From CAZUMJ01 sp964621605 (lineage in GTDB: Bacteria; Actinomycetota; Acidimicrobiia; Acidimicrobiales; Iamiaceae), in assembly GCA_964621605.1 (NCBI GenBank), contig CAZUMJ010000047.1:1-20344 (forward strand): 20,344 nt of DNA, in the 5' to 3' direction. The first letter of the stretch is position 1. Every line of letters starts with the position of its first letter. The notes below the pieces were generated by a model, which was not told the origin of the DNA, did not search any database, and saw nothing but the letters and a program-made list of their open reading frames with translations. Below are positions 1 to 7,202 of this stretch, piece by piece. The position numbers and the translations under genes are program-made.

Positions 1-674
1 GAACGTGCCAGGTCGGCGAGCTCGTCTTCGGGTTGGGTGGCGCCGGGCTCCGCGACGCGGGCGCTGAGGTCGCCGGCAGCGATCGCGCGCGTTGCCGCTT
101 CGGTCGCGCGCAGCGGAGCCGCGATGCGATCGCCGAGGCGCAGCGCCACGAACGTGGCGAGCAGCAGCACGCCGGCGCCGGTGACGAGCACCCATCCCGC
201 CCCGCCCGAAAGACGGCCGGGGAGCGGACGGCTGAGCGCCACCACCACGAACCGACCTTGCGCATCGGCTTCCGACGCGGCGGTCGCCCACACGACGCGG
301 CGCTCGATGCCCGACGCCGTGCCGTCGGCCCGCACCGCGTCGCGCAGCGTGCCCGGCGGCAGGTCGGTTGGGAGGTCGCCCGAGATGATGCGACCGTTGG
401 CGGTCACGGCGAGCACCTCGGCGTCGGCGAGGTCGAGTGACGCGATCACGCGCGACAGCTGCGCGTCGCGCAGCGGGTTGGTGGGTTGGCGGCCGCTCAC
501 GATGAGACGTGCGTCGGGGGTGACGAACGGCAGCAGGGCCCGGGCCTCGTCTCGGAGTTGGGTCTGCGCCACGGTACGGGCCTGGGATCGGGTCACCAGG
601 TAGGTCCCGACACCGGTGAGGACGAGCGCCGCGGCGGTGGTGGCGAGGCTGGCGAGCGTGATCCGGCGGCGCAT
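1..674 (-). CDS. Sensor histidine kinase, N-terminal part (runs off left edge)
   Basis: Reading from an ATG at 674 leftward gives 224 open codons to the window edge, so only the sensor half is visible. Residues about 7-28 form a first membrane helix after an RRR start. About 130 residues of presumed extracytoplasmic sensor follow, then a second helix at about 158-180. Residues from 181 (GDRIAAPLRATEAA) and the later GDLSARV stretch match a HAMP linker. The kinase core (H-box, ATPase) must lie outside the window. The ATG begins one base after the stop codon of the response regulator (TGA-C-ATG), so the pair is almost certainly co-translated as a two-component system. The signal sensed is unknown. 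The call rests on topology, HAMP-like sequence and the adjacent regulator. Confidence 0.85.
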   Translation of the reverse strand, partial: MRRRITLASLATTAAALVLTGVGTYLVTRSQARTVAQTQLRDEARALLPFVTPDARLIVSGRQPTNPLRDAQLSRVIASLDLADAEVLAVTANGRIISGDLPTDLPPGTLRDAVRADGTASGIERRVVWATAASEADAQGRFVVVALSRPLPGRLSGGAGWVLVTGAGVLLLATFVALRLGDRIAAPLRATEAATRAIAAGDLSARVAEPGATQPEDELADLAR

Positions 675-675
675 G

Positions 676-1377
676 TCAGTCGAGGCGGTAGCCGACGCCC
701 CACACTGTGGTGAGGCCGAGCGCGTCGCCGAGCTTGCGACGGAGCTGCCGCACGTGCACGTCGACGGTGCGTTGGTCGCCGACCCAGTCGACGCCCCACA
801 CGCCGTCGAGGAGCTGTTGGCGTGAAAGCACGAGACCCCGGTTGACCGCCAGATGGTGGAGCAGGTCGAACTCGCGTGCGGCGAGTGCGACCGGGGTGCC
901 GTCGACGCGGGCTTCATGCCGTGCGACGTCGACGACGATCGCGCCGAGGTCGATCACGGCCGGAGTGGCACTTCCCGGGGCGTCGCGTGCCTCGCCCCGT
1001 CGCAGGATCGCCTTCACCCGCGCCACGAGCTCACGTGGCGAGAACGGCTTCACGACGTAGTCGTCGGCGCCGAGCTCGAGGCCCACGACCCGGTCCATCT
1101 CGTCGCCGCGAGCGGTGAGGACGATGATCGGAACCGCGCTCGTCGTGCGGAGCTGGCGGCACACCGCAAACCCGTCGAGGTCGCCCGGCAGGCCGATGTC
1201 CAAGATGACGAGCTGCGGGTCGCGCTCTCGCACGACCCGCAGTCCGTCGGTTCCCGTTGTCGCCTGGTACACCCGGAAGTTCGCCTGGCGGAGGTAGAGG
1301 TCGACGAGGTCCGCGATGTGGGGGTCGTCCTCGACCACGACGATCGTCCCCGCATCGGTGCTTGTCACGGCGGTCAT
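676..1377 (-). CDS. OmpR/PhoB-family response regulator
   Basis: A 233-residue protein with an N-terminal receiver domain and a C-terminal winged-helix DNA-binding domain. The receiver has the acidic pair D17/D18, the phospho-acceptor D60 in VILDIGLPG, T88 in IVLTARG and K110 in VVKPFSPREL. The effector half (about 140-233) carries TVDVHVRQLRRKLG and ends VWGVGYRLD, both typical of OmpR/PhoB proteins. The frame is open to 1455, but the ATG at 1377 puts the first receiver strand at the usual position and leaves a 40-nt gap after the upstream gene. It should be phosphorylated by the kinase encoded immediately downstream. A 7+4+7 bp direct repeat at 2256-2273, upstream of the neighbouring secreted-protein gene, is the obvious candidate target (inference). 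Confidence 0.93.
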   Translation of the reverse strand: MTAVTSTDAGTIVVVEDDPHIADLVDLYLRQANFRVYQATTGTDGLRVVRERDPQLVILDIGLPGDLDGFAVCRQLRTTSAVPIIVLTARGDEMDRVVGLELGADDYVVKPFSPRELVARVKAILRRGEARDAPGSATPAVIDLGAIVVDVARHEARVDGTPVALAAREFDLLHHLAVNRGLVLSRQQLLDGVWGVDWVGDQRTVDVHVRQLRRKLGDALGLTTVWGVGYRLD

Positions 1378-1417
1378 CGTCCCATGCCTGACCGGGCCGA
1401 GGGCGGTCATCGCCGTG

Positions 1418-2176
1418 TCAGTTGCCGCCGACGCGACCCGAGTGCAGGTCGCCACGGATGTCCTTCACGTCCTGGCGGGCGGCCTTCAGTTCGCCGACGG
1501 CGGCCTTCACCTGGTCGCGTGCGTGCTCGAGGACCGGCTTCGCGTCACCCGAGACCGACTGCGCGGGGGTGAGTGCGAGCAGCTGGTCGGTGAGGCCGGC
1601 GACGTCTTGCTGGGCGGCGGCGAGGCGGGTGTCGATGTCGGCGGCGGATGCCTTCGCAGCTTCGATCTTGTCGGCCGGCACGCCACGTTCGGCGGCCTTG
1701 TCGATCACGGCGTCGAGCTTGTCGGTGCGCGCTGCGGCCTGCTCGGCGGCGTGGTCGATGCGGGCGGTGCCGAGCACGAGCCGGGTGCGGGGCACGACGA
1801 GCGCATACACCCGGTAGTCGCTGAACTGGCTCCGGCATGCGGTGCGCAGCGCGTCGGTGCTGTCGGCAGCGTCGATCGTGCCCTTCAGGGTGGTGAGGCC
1901 GTTCGTGGCGTCGGTGAGCTGGCCGTCGAGGGTCGTGCGGGTGGCGGCGTCGAGGTCGGTGGCGCCGTCGACGCGGGTCTTGAGGGAGCTGAGCGTCGCG
2001 ATGCGCTTGTCGACGTGCTGCAGGCAGACGGTCTTGGCGGCGCCGTCGAAGCCGGCGGTGGTGGCGCCGAGGGCGGTGCCGGTTGCGGCTGCCGCGGTGG
2101 CGATGGCCGGTGCGGCCAGGCCGAGGGTGGCGACGGCGGCGCCGGCGATGGTCATGCGGGAGAGGTGACGGTTCAT
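1418..2176 (-). CDS. Secreted alanine-rich helical protein of unknown function
   Basis: A 252-residue protein. It begins with a basic stretch (MNRHLSR), a hydrophobic core and Ala-rich cleavage-like sequence up to about residue 28-31, so a Sec signal peptide is likely. The mature part is Ala/Asp/Leu-rich with long amphipathic helices and repeated patterns such as LTDATNGLTTLKGTIDAA, probably a helical bundle or coiled coil. It has only two cysteines, C51 and C114, which could form a disulfide outside the cell. I recognise no enzyme motif. It lies between the biotin operon and a two-component system on the same strand. The start is supported by AAAGGA about 8 nt upstream. That site lies inside an 8-bp inverted repeat, and a PhoB-box-like repeat lies about 80 nt upstream, so expression is probably controlled. 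A role in envelope or stress sensing with the adjacent regulator is inference. Confidence 0.75.
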   Translation of the reverse strand: MNRHLSRMTIAGAAVATLGLAAPAIATAAAATGTALGATTAGFDGAAKTVCLQHVDKRIATLSSLKTRVDGATDLDAATRTTLDGQLTDATNGLTTLKGTIDAADSTDALRTACRSQFSDYRVYALVVPRTRLVLGTARIDHAAEQAAARTDKLDAVIDKAAERGVPADKIEAAKASAADIDTRLAAAQQDVAGLTDQLLALTPAQSVSGDAKPVLEHARDQVKAAVGELKAARQDVKDIRGDLHSGRVGGN

Positions 2177-2181
2177 GAGTG

Positions 2182-2220
2182 GTGTCCTTTCGTGACGCGT
2201 GGGGTGCGTGCGAAGGACAC
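2182..2220 (-). promoter_or_regulatory. 5'-leader hairpin covering the ribosome binding site of the secreted-protein gene
   Basis: In minus-strand sense, GTGTCCTT (2220-2213) and AAGGACAC (2189-2182) are perfect 8-bp complementary arms, with CG/CG pairing possible next to one bulged base and a loop of about 18 nt. The 3' arm contains the AAGGA ribosome binding site of the gene starting at 2176. In mRNA the stem would hide it, as in translational control elements or thermosensors. That reading is inference. The pairing is directly visible. Confidence 0.5.
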
Positions 2221-2255
2221 GATCGCCGTGGGGTGTTGTGTGCTCGTGCGCCAGA

Positions 2256-2273
2256 TGTGAGGAGTCTGTGAGG
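2256..2273 (-). promoter_or_regulatory. PhoB/OmpR-type tandem direct repeat (operator candidate)
   Basis: On the plus strand TGTGAGG at 2256-2262 is repeated exactly at 2267-2273 with a 4-base spacer, an 11-bp period. Tandem 7-bp half-sites at 11-bp spacing are the classic layout for PhoB/OmpR dimers. It is about 80 nt upstream of the secreted-protein gene and two genes upstream of an OmpR-family regulator, so activation or autoregulation is plausible. Confidence 0.55.
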
Positions 2274-2293
2274 GCTGGCGTGGCCCTGTCGGC

Positions 2294-2941
2294 TCAGCCC
2301 AGCAGTGCGGCGAGCTCGGGCACGTCGGCGACCGCCTGCAGCCCGCATCGGGCACGGAGCCAGTCGAGGTTGCGGCGGTGCAGGTCGTCGTCTGCGTCCC
2401 AGCGGTTCAACAGGACCGTGGTCGGGACGCCGAGCGGCCGCAGCGCGTCGTGACACGTGCGGACCGCGTTGATGGTGCCGAGCGTGGCGTCCGCGACGAG
2501 GACGAGGTGGTCTGGCCGCAGTGCCTCGGCGAGGCCGACGCCGTCCGCGTCGTGGGTGATGGGCGAGCGGGGGCCGCCGACCGTCTCGACCCAGCCGATG
2601 CCGACCGCCTCGTCGGGCCATGCGGTGTCGAGCCACGCGAGGTGATCCGCGAGCGAGGCGGCGTGCAGGCCGAGCACCTCGCACGCCATCGGCGGCGCCA
2701 GCGCAACGGGCAGCCACTGGTCGGCGCGGCACACGGTGTGGGGGTGTTCGCCGGTTGCGGCGGCGAGCACCTCGGCGTCGGTGGGGTGCGGGTCGGTCGG
2801 ATCGAACGACTGGGCGGGCTTGCGCGCGGCAACCGAGACGCCGCCGTCGCGCAGTGTGCGCAACGTGGCCGCGCCGATGTAGGTCTTGCCGATGTCGGTC
2901 GCGGTGCCGAAGCACACGACGAGGCGAGTGGGTCGAGTCAT
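2294..2941 (-). CDS. bioD: Dethiobiotin synthetase
   Basis: Catalyses the ATP- and CO2-dependent ring closure of 7,8-diaminopelargonate to dethiobiotin in the cytoplasm, the penultimate step of biotin synthesis. The 215 residues fit the family length. The modified P-loop GTATDIGKT (12-20) corresponds to the usual GTDTxVGKT. K41 in RKPAQSF is the conserved substrate lysine. E119 with GG (122-123) matches the EGAGG loop, though here it reads ETVGGPRSP. N179-R180 (LLNRW) fits the nucleotide-base contact region. The ATG overlaps the bioF stop by 4 nt. Neighbours bioA and bioF make the assignment firm. The altered EGAGG loop is the only odd point. Confidence 0.93.
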   Translation of the reverse strand: MTRPTRLVVCFGTATDIGKTYIGAATLRTLRDGGVSVAARKPAQSFDPTDPHPTDAEVLAAATGEHPHTVCRADQWLPVALAPPMACEVLGLHAASLADHLAWLDTAWPDEAVGIGWVETVGGPRSPITHDADGVGLAEALRPDHLVLVADATLGTINAVRTCHDALRPLGVPTTVLLNRWDADDDLHRRNLDWLRARCGLQAVADVPELAALLG

Positions 2942-4119
2942 GTCGGGACCGTTCCGTGGGGCAGGTCGAGCGATGCGAGCGCGGCGAGGAGTTGGTCGAC
3001 CTGCTCGTCGGTGTGGGCCGCGCAGAGGGTGACGCGCAGGCGGGCGCTACCCGGCGCGACCGTGGGCGGGCGGATGGCGGGCACGAAGAGCCCGGCGTCG
3101 GCGAGGCGTGCAGCGGCGGCGACCGCGGCGTCGTCGGCGCCGAGCACGATCGGCACGATCGGCGACGGGTACCCGGGGCGGAGGCGGTCGACGTGGCGTC
3201 GCAGGCGAGCGATGAGGTCGTGGCCTTCGGGCCCGGTCACCACCTCGACCGCCGCGAGGGCACCGGCGGCGGCCGCCGGGGTGAGCGCGGTGGTGAAGAT
3301 GTACGAGCGCGCCGTGTTCTCGAGGAGGTTCGCCACGGCGGTGCTGCACGCCGCGAACCCGCCGAGTGACCCGAGCGCCTTCGACAGGGTTCCGACGCGC
3401 ACGATCGGTGGTGCGGCCGGGTCGGCGTCGGACACGTCGGGGCCGAACACGGCGTGCGCCTCGTCGAGGACGAGCGCGGCGCCTCGGCGCGCGGCGCGCG
3501 CCGCCAACGCGTCGACGTCGACGGCGTCGCCGTCCATCGAGAACACCGAGTCCGATACGACGAGCGCGCCGCGCCCAGCCGTAGCTGCACCCGCCAGCAG
3601 GGTGTCGAGGGCGTCGAGGTCACCGTGTGGGTAGACGGCCACCTCGGCGCGTGCGAGGCGTGCGCCGTCGATGATCGACGCATGGTTCAGCTCGTCGGAG
3701 CAGATCAGCGGCGGCCCGACGCCGGGCGCGGCGGCGGCGAGCGTCGTGAGCACACCGAGGTTGGTGGCGAACCCGGTGGGGAACACGACCGCCCGGTCGG
3801 TGTGCTTCCAGGCCGCGAGTGCGTCCTCGAGGTCGTGATGGATGGGGCGGTCGCCAACCACGAGGCGTGACGCCCCCGCGCCGACGCCCCATCGGTCGAT
3901 GGCGCGGTGTGCCGCCTGGACGACGGCGGGGTGGACGCTCAGGCCGAGGTAGTCGTTCGACGCGAAGGACACGACGTGCTGCCCTGCGGCCGGCGCCCCG
4001 CCGAGCGTGCCGACCGGCCCGTGGGCGTCGAAAGGTCGCGGCGCGCGCCAGCGGCCCTGCGCTCGGATCGCAGCGAGTTGCTCCGCGATGGCGTCGTGCC
4101 ACCGGCCGGCATCGTTCAT
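2938..4119 (-). CDS. bioF: 8-amino-7-oxononanoate synthase
   Basis: PLP enzyme of the alpha-oxoamine synthase family. It condenses L-alanine with a pimeloyl thioester to give 8-amino-7-oxononanoate, the first committed biotin step. Length is 393 residues. Visible landmarks are FASNDYLGL (52-60), SDELNHASIIDG with H146, LDEAHAVFG with D219 and H222, and the PLP lysine K247 in GTLSKALGSLGG. The frame stays open far upstream (to 5409), but only the part from the ATG at 4119 resembles the family, and that ATG overlaps the bioA stop by 4 nt. The downstream bioD start overlaps its own stop in the same way, so the three are translationally coupled. Related members (2-amino-3-ketobutyrate ligase, 5-aminolevulinate synthase) are unlikely given the operon. 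Confidence 0.95.
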   Translation of the reverse strand: MNDAGRWHDAIAEQLAAIRAQGRWRAPRPFDAHGPVGTLGGAPAAGQHVVSFASNDYLGLSVHPAVVQAAHRAIDRWGVGAGASRLVVGDRPIHHDLEDALAAWKHTDRAVVFPTGFATNLGVLTTLAAAAPGVGPPLICSDELNHASIIDGARLARAEVAVYPHGDLDALDTLLAGAATAGRGALVVSDSVFSMDGDAVDVDALAARAARRGAALVLDEAHAVFGPDVSDADPAAPPIVRVGTLSKALGSLGGFAACSTAVANLLENTARSYIFTTALTPAAAAGALAAVEVVTGPEGHDLIARLRRHVDRLRPGYPSPIVPIVLGADDAAVAAAARLADAGLFVPAIRPPTVAPGSARLRVTLCAAHTDEQVDQLLAALASLDLPHGTVPT

Positions 4120-5471
4120 GGTGTCGTCGCGGTCGTGTGCGTGGTGGAGCCGTCGAGGTCGGAGGTGCACACCTCGCAGAGCGACGCGACGAGCGTGTCG
4201 ACGATGCGATCGATCTCGTCTTCGGTGGTGGTGAGCGGCGGCATCACCACGACGACGTCGCCGAGCGGTCGGATGAGGACCCCTCGGTCGACGCAGGCGC
4301 CGGAGACGCGTCGTCCCCAGCGCAGGCCGTCGCGCGGCGGCGCGAGCTCGATCCCCGCCATGAGCCCGCAGCGTCGCACCTCGCCCACGCCGGCAAGGCC
4401 GGCGACGCGAGCGGCGAGCGCGTCGCCCAGTTGGGTGGCGCGGGCGCGCACGTTGGCGAGCACGTCCCATTCGTCGAGGAGCTGGAGGTGGCGCAGGGCG
4501 ACGGCCGCCGCGAGGGCGTTCCCGGCGTAGGAGTGGCCGTGGTAGAAGGTCCGCTCGCCGAGGTCTTCTCCGAGGAACGCCTCGTACACGCGGCGGCTGG
4601 CTGCCACCGCGGAGAGGGGCAGGTAGCCGCCGGTGATGCCCTTGCCGACGCACAGCAGGTCGGGTCTCACGCCCGCCTGTTCGACCGCGAACAACGTGCC
4701 GGTTCGGCCGAAGCCGGTTGCTACCTCGTCGCACACGAGCAGCACGTCGTGGCGACGGCATGCTTCGGCGACGGCGGCAACCGCTTCGGCGGGGTGCACG
4801 AGGATGCCGGCTGCACCTTGTACGAGCGGTTCGAGCACCACCGCGGCCAGTTCGTGGGCGTGGGTGGCGATGGCGTCGACGGCGGCGTCGAGCGCGCCCG
4901 GCTGGCTGAGGCTCGGCGTGCGCAGTACCGGGAAGCGCAGCGGGTCGTAGACGTCGGTGCCGAAGCCGCCGGCGCCGACCGAGATCATGCCGATCGTGTC
5001 GCCGTGGTAGGCGTCGCCGAACGCCAGGTAGGTGGTGCGGCTGGTGACGCCCCGGTTGGTCCAGTACTGGAACGCCACCTTCACGGCCTGCTCGACGGCG
5101 GAGGAGCCGTCGGAGCCGAAGAGCAGGTGCGGTTCGTCGACGGGGAGTCGTGGGGCGAGGGCCTCGGCGAGCTCGACCACGACCTGGCTCCCGTTGCCGA
5201 GCAGGGTCGAGTGGGCGACACGGTCGAGTTGGGTGCGCACCGCTTCGTCGAGCTCGGGGACGTGGTGGCCGAGGGTGGTGAGCCACAGCGACGAGATGGC
5301 GTCGAGGTAGCGGCGCCCGTCGACGTCGATCAGCTCGCGGCCTTCTGCCCGGGCGACGATGACGGGCCGGTTCGCGCCGTAGGTCGACATCTGCGTGAAC
5401 CCGTGCCACACGACTGCGGCGTCGCGTGCGACCCAGTCGTCATGGGTGGTGGGCGACGGGTCGGTGGGCAC
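4116..5471 (-). CDS. bioA: 7,8-diaminopelargonate aminotransferase (adenosylmethionine or lysine donor)
   Basis: Class III PLP aminotransferase converting 8-amino-7-oxononanoate to 7,8-diaminopelargonate. From the GTG at 5471 it has 451 residues. WHGFTQM (22-28) replaces the common WHPYTSM, GSDGSSAVEQAVK (119-131) binds cofactor phosphate, D248-E249 contacts the PLP ring and K277 (CVGKGITGGY) carries the Schiff base. The active-site segment is HGHSYAGN (311-318), not the HGPTYMGN typical of S-adenosylmethionine users, and resembles the lysine-using BioK type as I remember it; the donor is therefore uncertain. The frame is open to an ATG at 5558. I chose 5471 because it fits the family N-terminus and has TAGCGT 8 nt upstream. 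First gene of the bioA-bioF-bioD operon. Confidence 0.9.
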   Translation of the reverse strand: MPTDPSPTTHDDWVARDAAVVWHGFTQMSTYGANRPVIVARAEGRELIDVDGRRYLDAISSLWLTTLGHHVPELDEAVRTQLDRVAHSTLLGNGSQVVVELAEALAPRLPVDEPHLLFGSDGSSAVEQAVKVAFQYWTNRGVTSRTTYLAFGDAYHGDTIGMISVGAGGFGTDVYDPLRFPVLRTPSLSQPGALDAAVDAIATHAHELAAVVLEPLVQGAAGILVHPAEAVAAVAEACRRHDVLLVCDEVATGFGRTGTLFAVEQAGVRPDLLCVGKGITGGYLPLSAVAASRRVYEAFLGEDLGERTFYHGHSYAGNALAAAVALRHLQLLDEWDVLANVRARATQLGDALAARVAGLAGVGEVRRCGLMAGIELAPPRDGLRWGRRVSGACVDRGVLIRPLGDVVVVMPPLTTTEDEIDRIVDTLVASLCEVCTSDLDGSTTHTTATTP

Positions 5472-5479
5472 GTCGTTCG

Positions 5480-5485
5480 ACGCTA
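5480..5485 (-). promoter_or_regulatory. -10 box of a probable leaderless promoter for bioA
   Basis: In minus sense TAGCGT lies 8 nt before the GTG of bioA, with no ribosome-binding sequence between. The TANNNT-to-start distance means the transcript would begin at or next to the start codon, a common actinobacterial arrangement. No convincing -35 is visible. Confidence 0.4.
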
Positions 5486-5602
5486 GTGCCCGCCTCGCGC
5501 GCAGCTTGAGGTCGGCATTTAGGCTCCGGGTCGTGGCCGCGGCACGACCGTGGCACATGTGAAGTTGTGGTGACCAGTGGAGGCCCGAGGAGGTCTTTCG
5601 TC

Positions 5603-5860
5603 ATGAGCAAGCGCGTCGAGGTACCGGCCGGTTGGGAGCTACGCGACGGACGCCTGCACCGCGAATGGACGTTTCGCGACTTCTCGGAGGCGTTCGGGTT
5701 CATGGCTCGGGTGGCGCTGTTGGCGGAGCGGGCTGACCATCACCCCGACTGGACGAACTCCTGGAACCGGGTGGAGATCGACCTCGTGAGCCACGACGCC
5801 GGCACGGTGACCGACCGTGACGTGGCGCTGGCCGAGGCGATCAACGCGCTGCTGGCCTAA
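5603..5860 (+). CDS. phhB: Pterin-4a-carbinolamine dehydratase (4a-hydroxytetrahydrobiopterin dehydratase)
   Basis: A small cytoplasmic enzyme (85 residues) of the PCD/DCoH family, which dehydrates 4a-hydroxytetrahydropterin to quinonoid dihydropterin. The signature is nearly complete: FSEAFGFMARVALLAE, then HHPDW (46-50) with the two active-site histidines, NSWNRVEIDL, SHD (63-65) and TDRDVALAEAI. The ATG at 5603 is preceded by GAGGAGGT (5587-5594), 8 nt away, which decides the start over the upstream in-frame codon at 5567. It is divergent from bioA and convergent with the HEAT-repeat gene. No aromatic amino acid hydroxylase is in the window, so its partner enzyme is unknown. Many bacteria carry solo copies with unclear roles. 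Confidence 0.92.
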   Translation: MSKRVEVPAGWELRDGRLHREWTFRDFSEAFGFMARVALLAERADHHPDWTNSWNRVEIDLVSHDAGTVTDRDVALAEAINALLA

Positions 5861-5900
5861 TCACCGAAGGTTTCCGGCCCAGATCCCGGAGTTTGCCGGC

Positions 5901-6548
5901 TCAGTCGCTGAGGTCTTCCGCGGCTTGGCGGACCTGCCAGTCGCGGTCCTCCAACGCCCGGGCGAGTGCGGCGTCGACCTCGGGGCCGTCGAAGGGGGTG
6001 AGCGCGATCACCGCGCGCCGTCGGACGGCGGGCTTGTCGGTGGTCGCCGCGAGGATCGCCGGGAGGCCGATCGGGTCGCCGATCGCGCCGAGCGCGGCGA
6101 CCGCGGCCTCGCGCACGAGCGGATCGTCGTGCCCGGTGGCGAGGTCGGCGAGGCGCGCCGCAGCGTCAGGCTCGGGTGGGATGCGTTCACCGCACGCGAA
6201 CGCCGCGACTTCGGCCACGATCGGGTCGGGGTCGTCGAGGAGGGCAAGGATGCTGACGCCGTCCGCCCGCCCATCGGGGTCGTCGGTGAGCGCCGCGACT
6301 TCTTCGAGGGCACGGCGGCGCACCGTGGGAGCGGGGTCTGTGAGCCCCGCGACGAGGTCGGCGGGCTGCAGATCTCCGGCGCGGGCGATGGCGCCGAGGG
6401 CGGTGGCCCGAACCGCGGGGTGGGGGTCGGTCAACGCAGCGCGCGCTGACGTGGCGTCGCCGTTGTGGCCGGCGATGGCGACGTCGCGACGCCGGAGGGT
6501 CGTCTCGGCATCGGGTGGCGGGTCGGCCGAGGGCGTGTGCGCAGCCAT
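5901..6548 (-). CDS. HEAT-repeat protein
   Basis: A 215-residue protein made mostly of tandem HEAT/PBS-lyase-like helical repeats. Recurrent units read DPHPAVRATALGAIA, DPAPTVRRRALEEVA, DPDPIVAEVAAFA, DDPLVREAAVAALGAIGD, KPAVRRRAVIAL and DRDWQVRQAAEDL, about six helix pairs. Such solenoids bind proteins or act as lyase-like scaffolds. No catalytic motif is apparent, and the partner is unknown. The frame is open to 6788, but the first 80 codons look non-coding. The ATG at 6548 is preceded at 8 nt by TACCCT (minus sense), a likely leaderless -10 box, which supports this start. It is convergent with the pterin dehydratase gene and divergent from the next small gene. Confidence 0.8.
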   Translation of the reverse strand: MAAHTPSADPPPDAETTLRRRDVAIAGHNGDATSARAALTDPHPAVRATALGAIARAGDLQPADLVAGLTDPAPTVRRRALEEVAALTDDPDGRADGVSILALLDDPDPIVAEVAAFACGERIPPEPDAAARLADLATGHDDPLVREAAVAALGAIGDPIGLPAILAATTDKPAVRRRAVIALTPFDGPEVDAALARALEDRDWQVRQAAEDLSD

Positions 6549-6556
6549 CCCGCCCG

Positions 6557-6562
6557 AGGGTA
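6557..6562 (-). promoter_or_regulatory. -10 box of a probable leaderless promoter for the HEAT-repeat gene
   Basis: TACCCT in minus sense lies 8 nt before the ATG at 6548, the same geometry as for bioA, the DivIVA-like gene and the UPF0182 gene. Confidence 0.35.
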
Positions 6563-6702
6563 CCGGGACGGGTCTCGGGCCGCTCCCGTCGTGGTGCTCC
6601 CCCTGCTCGTGGTCGACCCTGCGGCTCCCGGAGACCGATCGGATATCCCGGGCAAATCGGTCACATGTTGCAGAACGGTCAAGATCGAGGGGGTACCGGC
6701 CG

Positions 6703-7062
6703 ATGGAAAACCTTGCAGCGATGACGGGCATCCGTGCCCGTGGCGATGATGGGGGCAGTTCGGTGGCGTATCTCGTGATCCAGCACATGCAGGACGGTTC
6801 CCGCGTCTACGTCGAGCTCGACGAGCTCGACGATGCGCTGGCCGAGGCCGACGTGTGCCAACGCGAGGCCGACACCACCGACGTGCGCCTTTACCGCCTC
6901 GACGAGTTGCAGCTCGACGGCGCCCCACGTGTCGAGGTGGGGCGTGGTGCCGACGACGACTTCGACGTCGACCTCGACGCCGTCATGGCGAAGCTGGGTG
7001 GTCCCCGCGACGAGGTCGCCGCAACGCCGCACAAGCCGCACTCGGTTCGCCAGGCCTCCTAA
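6703..7062 (+). CDS. Small acidic protein of unknown function
   Basis: A 119-residue, Asp/Glu-rich protein. From residue 21 (VAYLVIQHMQDGSRVYVELDELDDALAEAD) it looks like a compact alpha/beta domain: a strand, a turn with DGS, a second strand, then a helix. A later VRLYRLDELQLD strand and a charged tail (GADDDFDVDLDAVMAKLGG) follow. I do not recognise the family. The ATG at 6703 has GAGGGGG 9 nt upstream. A GTG at 6763, with GGGGG 7 nt upstream, would start exactly at the domain and is a real alternative giving 99 residues. The gene is divergent from the HEAT-repeat gene and 140 nt before the Lon-like protease gene. The frame is open far upstream, but that part is antisense to the HEAT gene and non-coding in character. 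Confidence 0.65.
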   Translation: MENLAAMTGIRARGDDGGSSVAYLVIQHMQDGSRVYVELDELDDALAEADVCQREADTTDVRLYRLDELQLDGAPRVEVGRGADDDFDVDLDAVMAKLGGPRDEVAATPHKPHSVRQAS

Positions 7063-7202
7063 GCCACCCGACGCGCTGCCGTCCTGCCTTCGTCGCGCGC
7101 CGTCCCGCTTCCGTCGTCCAGCACAGGGGACCGCGCGGTGAGGCATGTCGCTTCCCGCCCCCCTGCGCCGCGCGCGTGCGGGCGCGTGGCACGCTGGTCG
7201 TC

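Noticed and set aside
2378..3634. 418-codon open frame on the plus strand
   Set aside because: Antisense to bioD and bioF, with no motif and no ribosome binding site.
4120..5409. Long open extension upstream of bioF suggesting a fused 823-residue protein
   Set aside because: The extension lies on bioA in another frame and is Arg/Pro-rich noise. The BioF family start and the ATGA overlap place the real start at 4119.
3819..5486. 555-codon open frame on the plus strand
   Set aside because: It is antisense to bioF and bioA, whose motifs are unmistakable. Its composition is Arg/Gly/Val-rich, as expected for a GC-rich shadow frame.
5531..5547. Imperfect palindrome TCGTG-N7-CACGA between bioA and the pterin dehydratase gene, as a biotin operator
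   Set aside because: It does not match the BirA or BioQ operators I know, the arms are only 5 bp, and such palindromes are frequent in GC-rich DNA.
6559..6699. GGTACCGG present near both divergent starts (6559-6566 and 6692-6699)
   Set aside because: A short palindromic word that partly overlaps promoter and ribosome binding sequences. Two copies are weak evidence for an operator.
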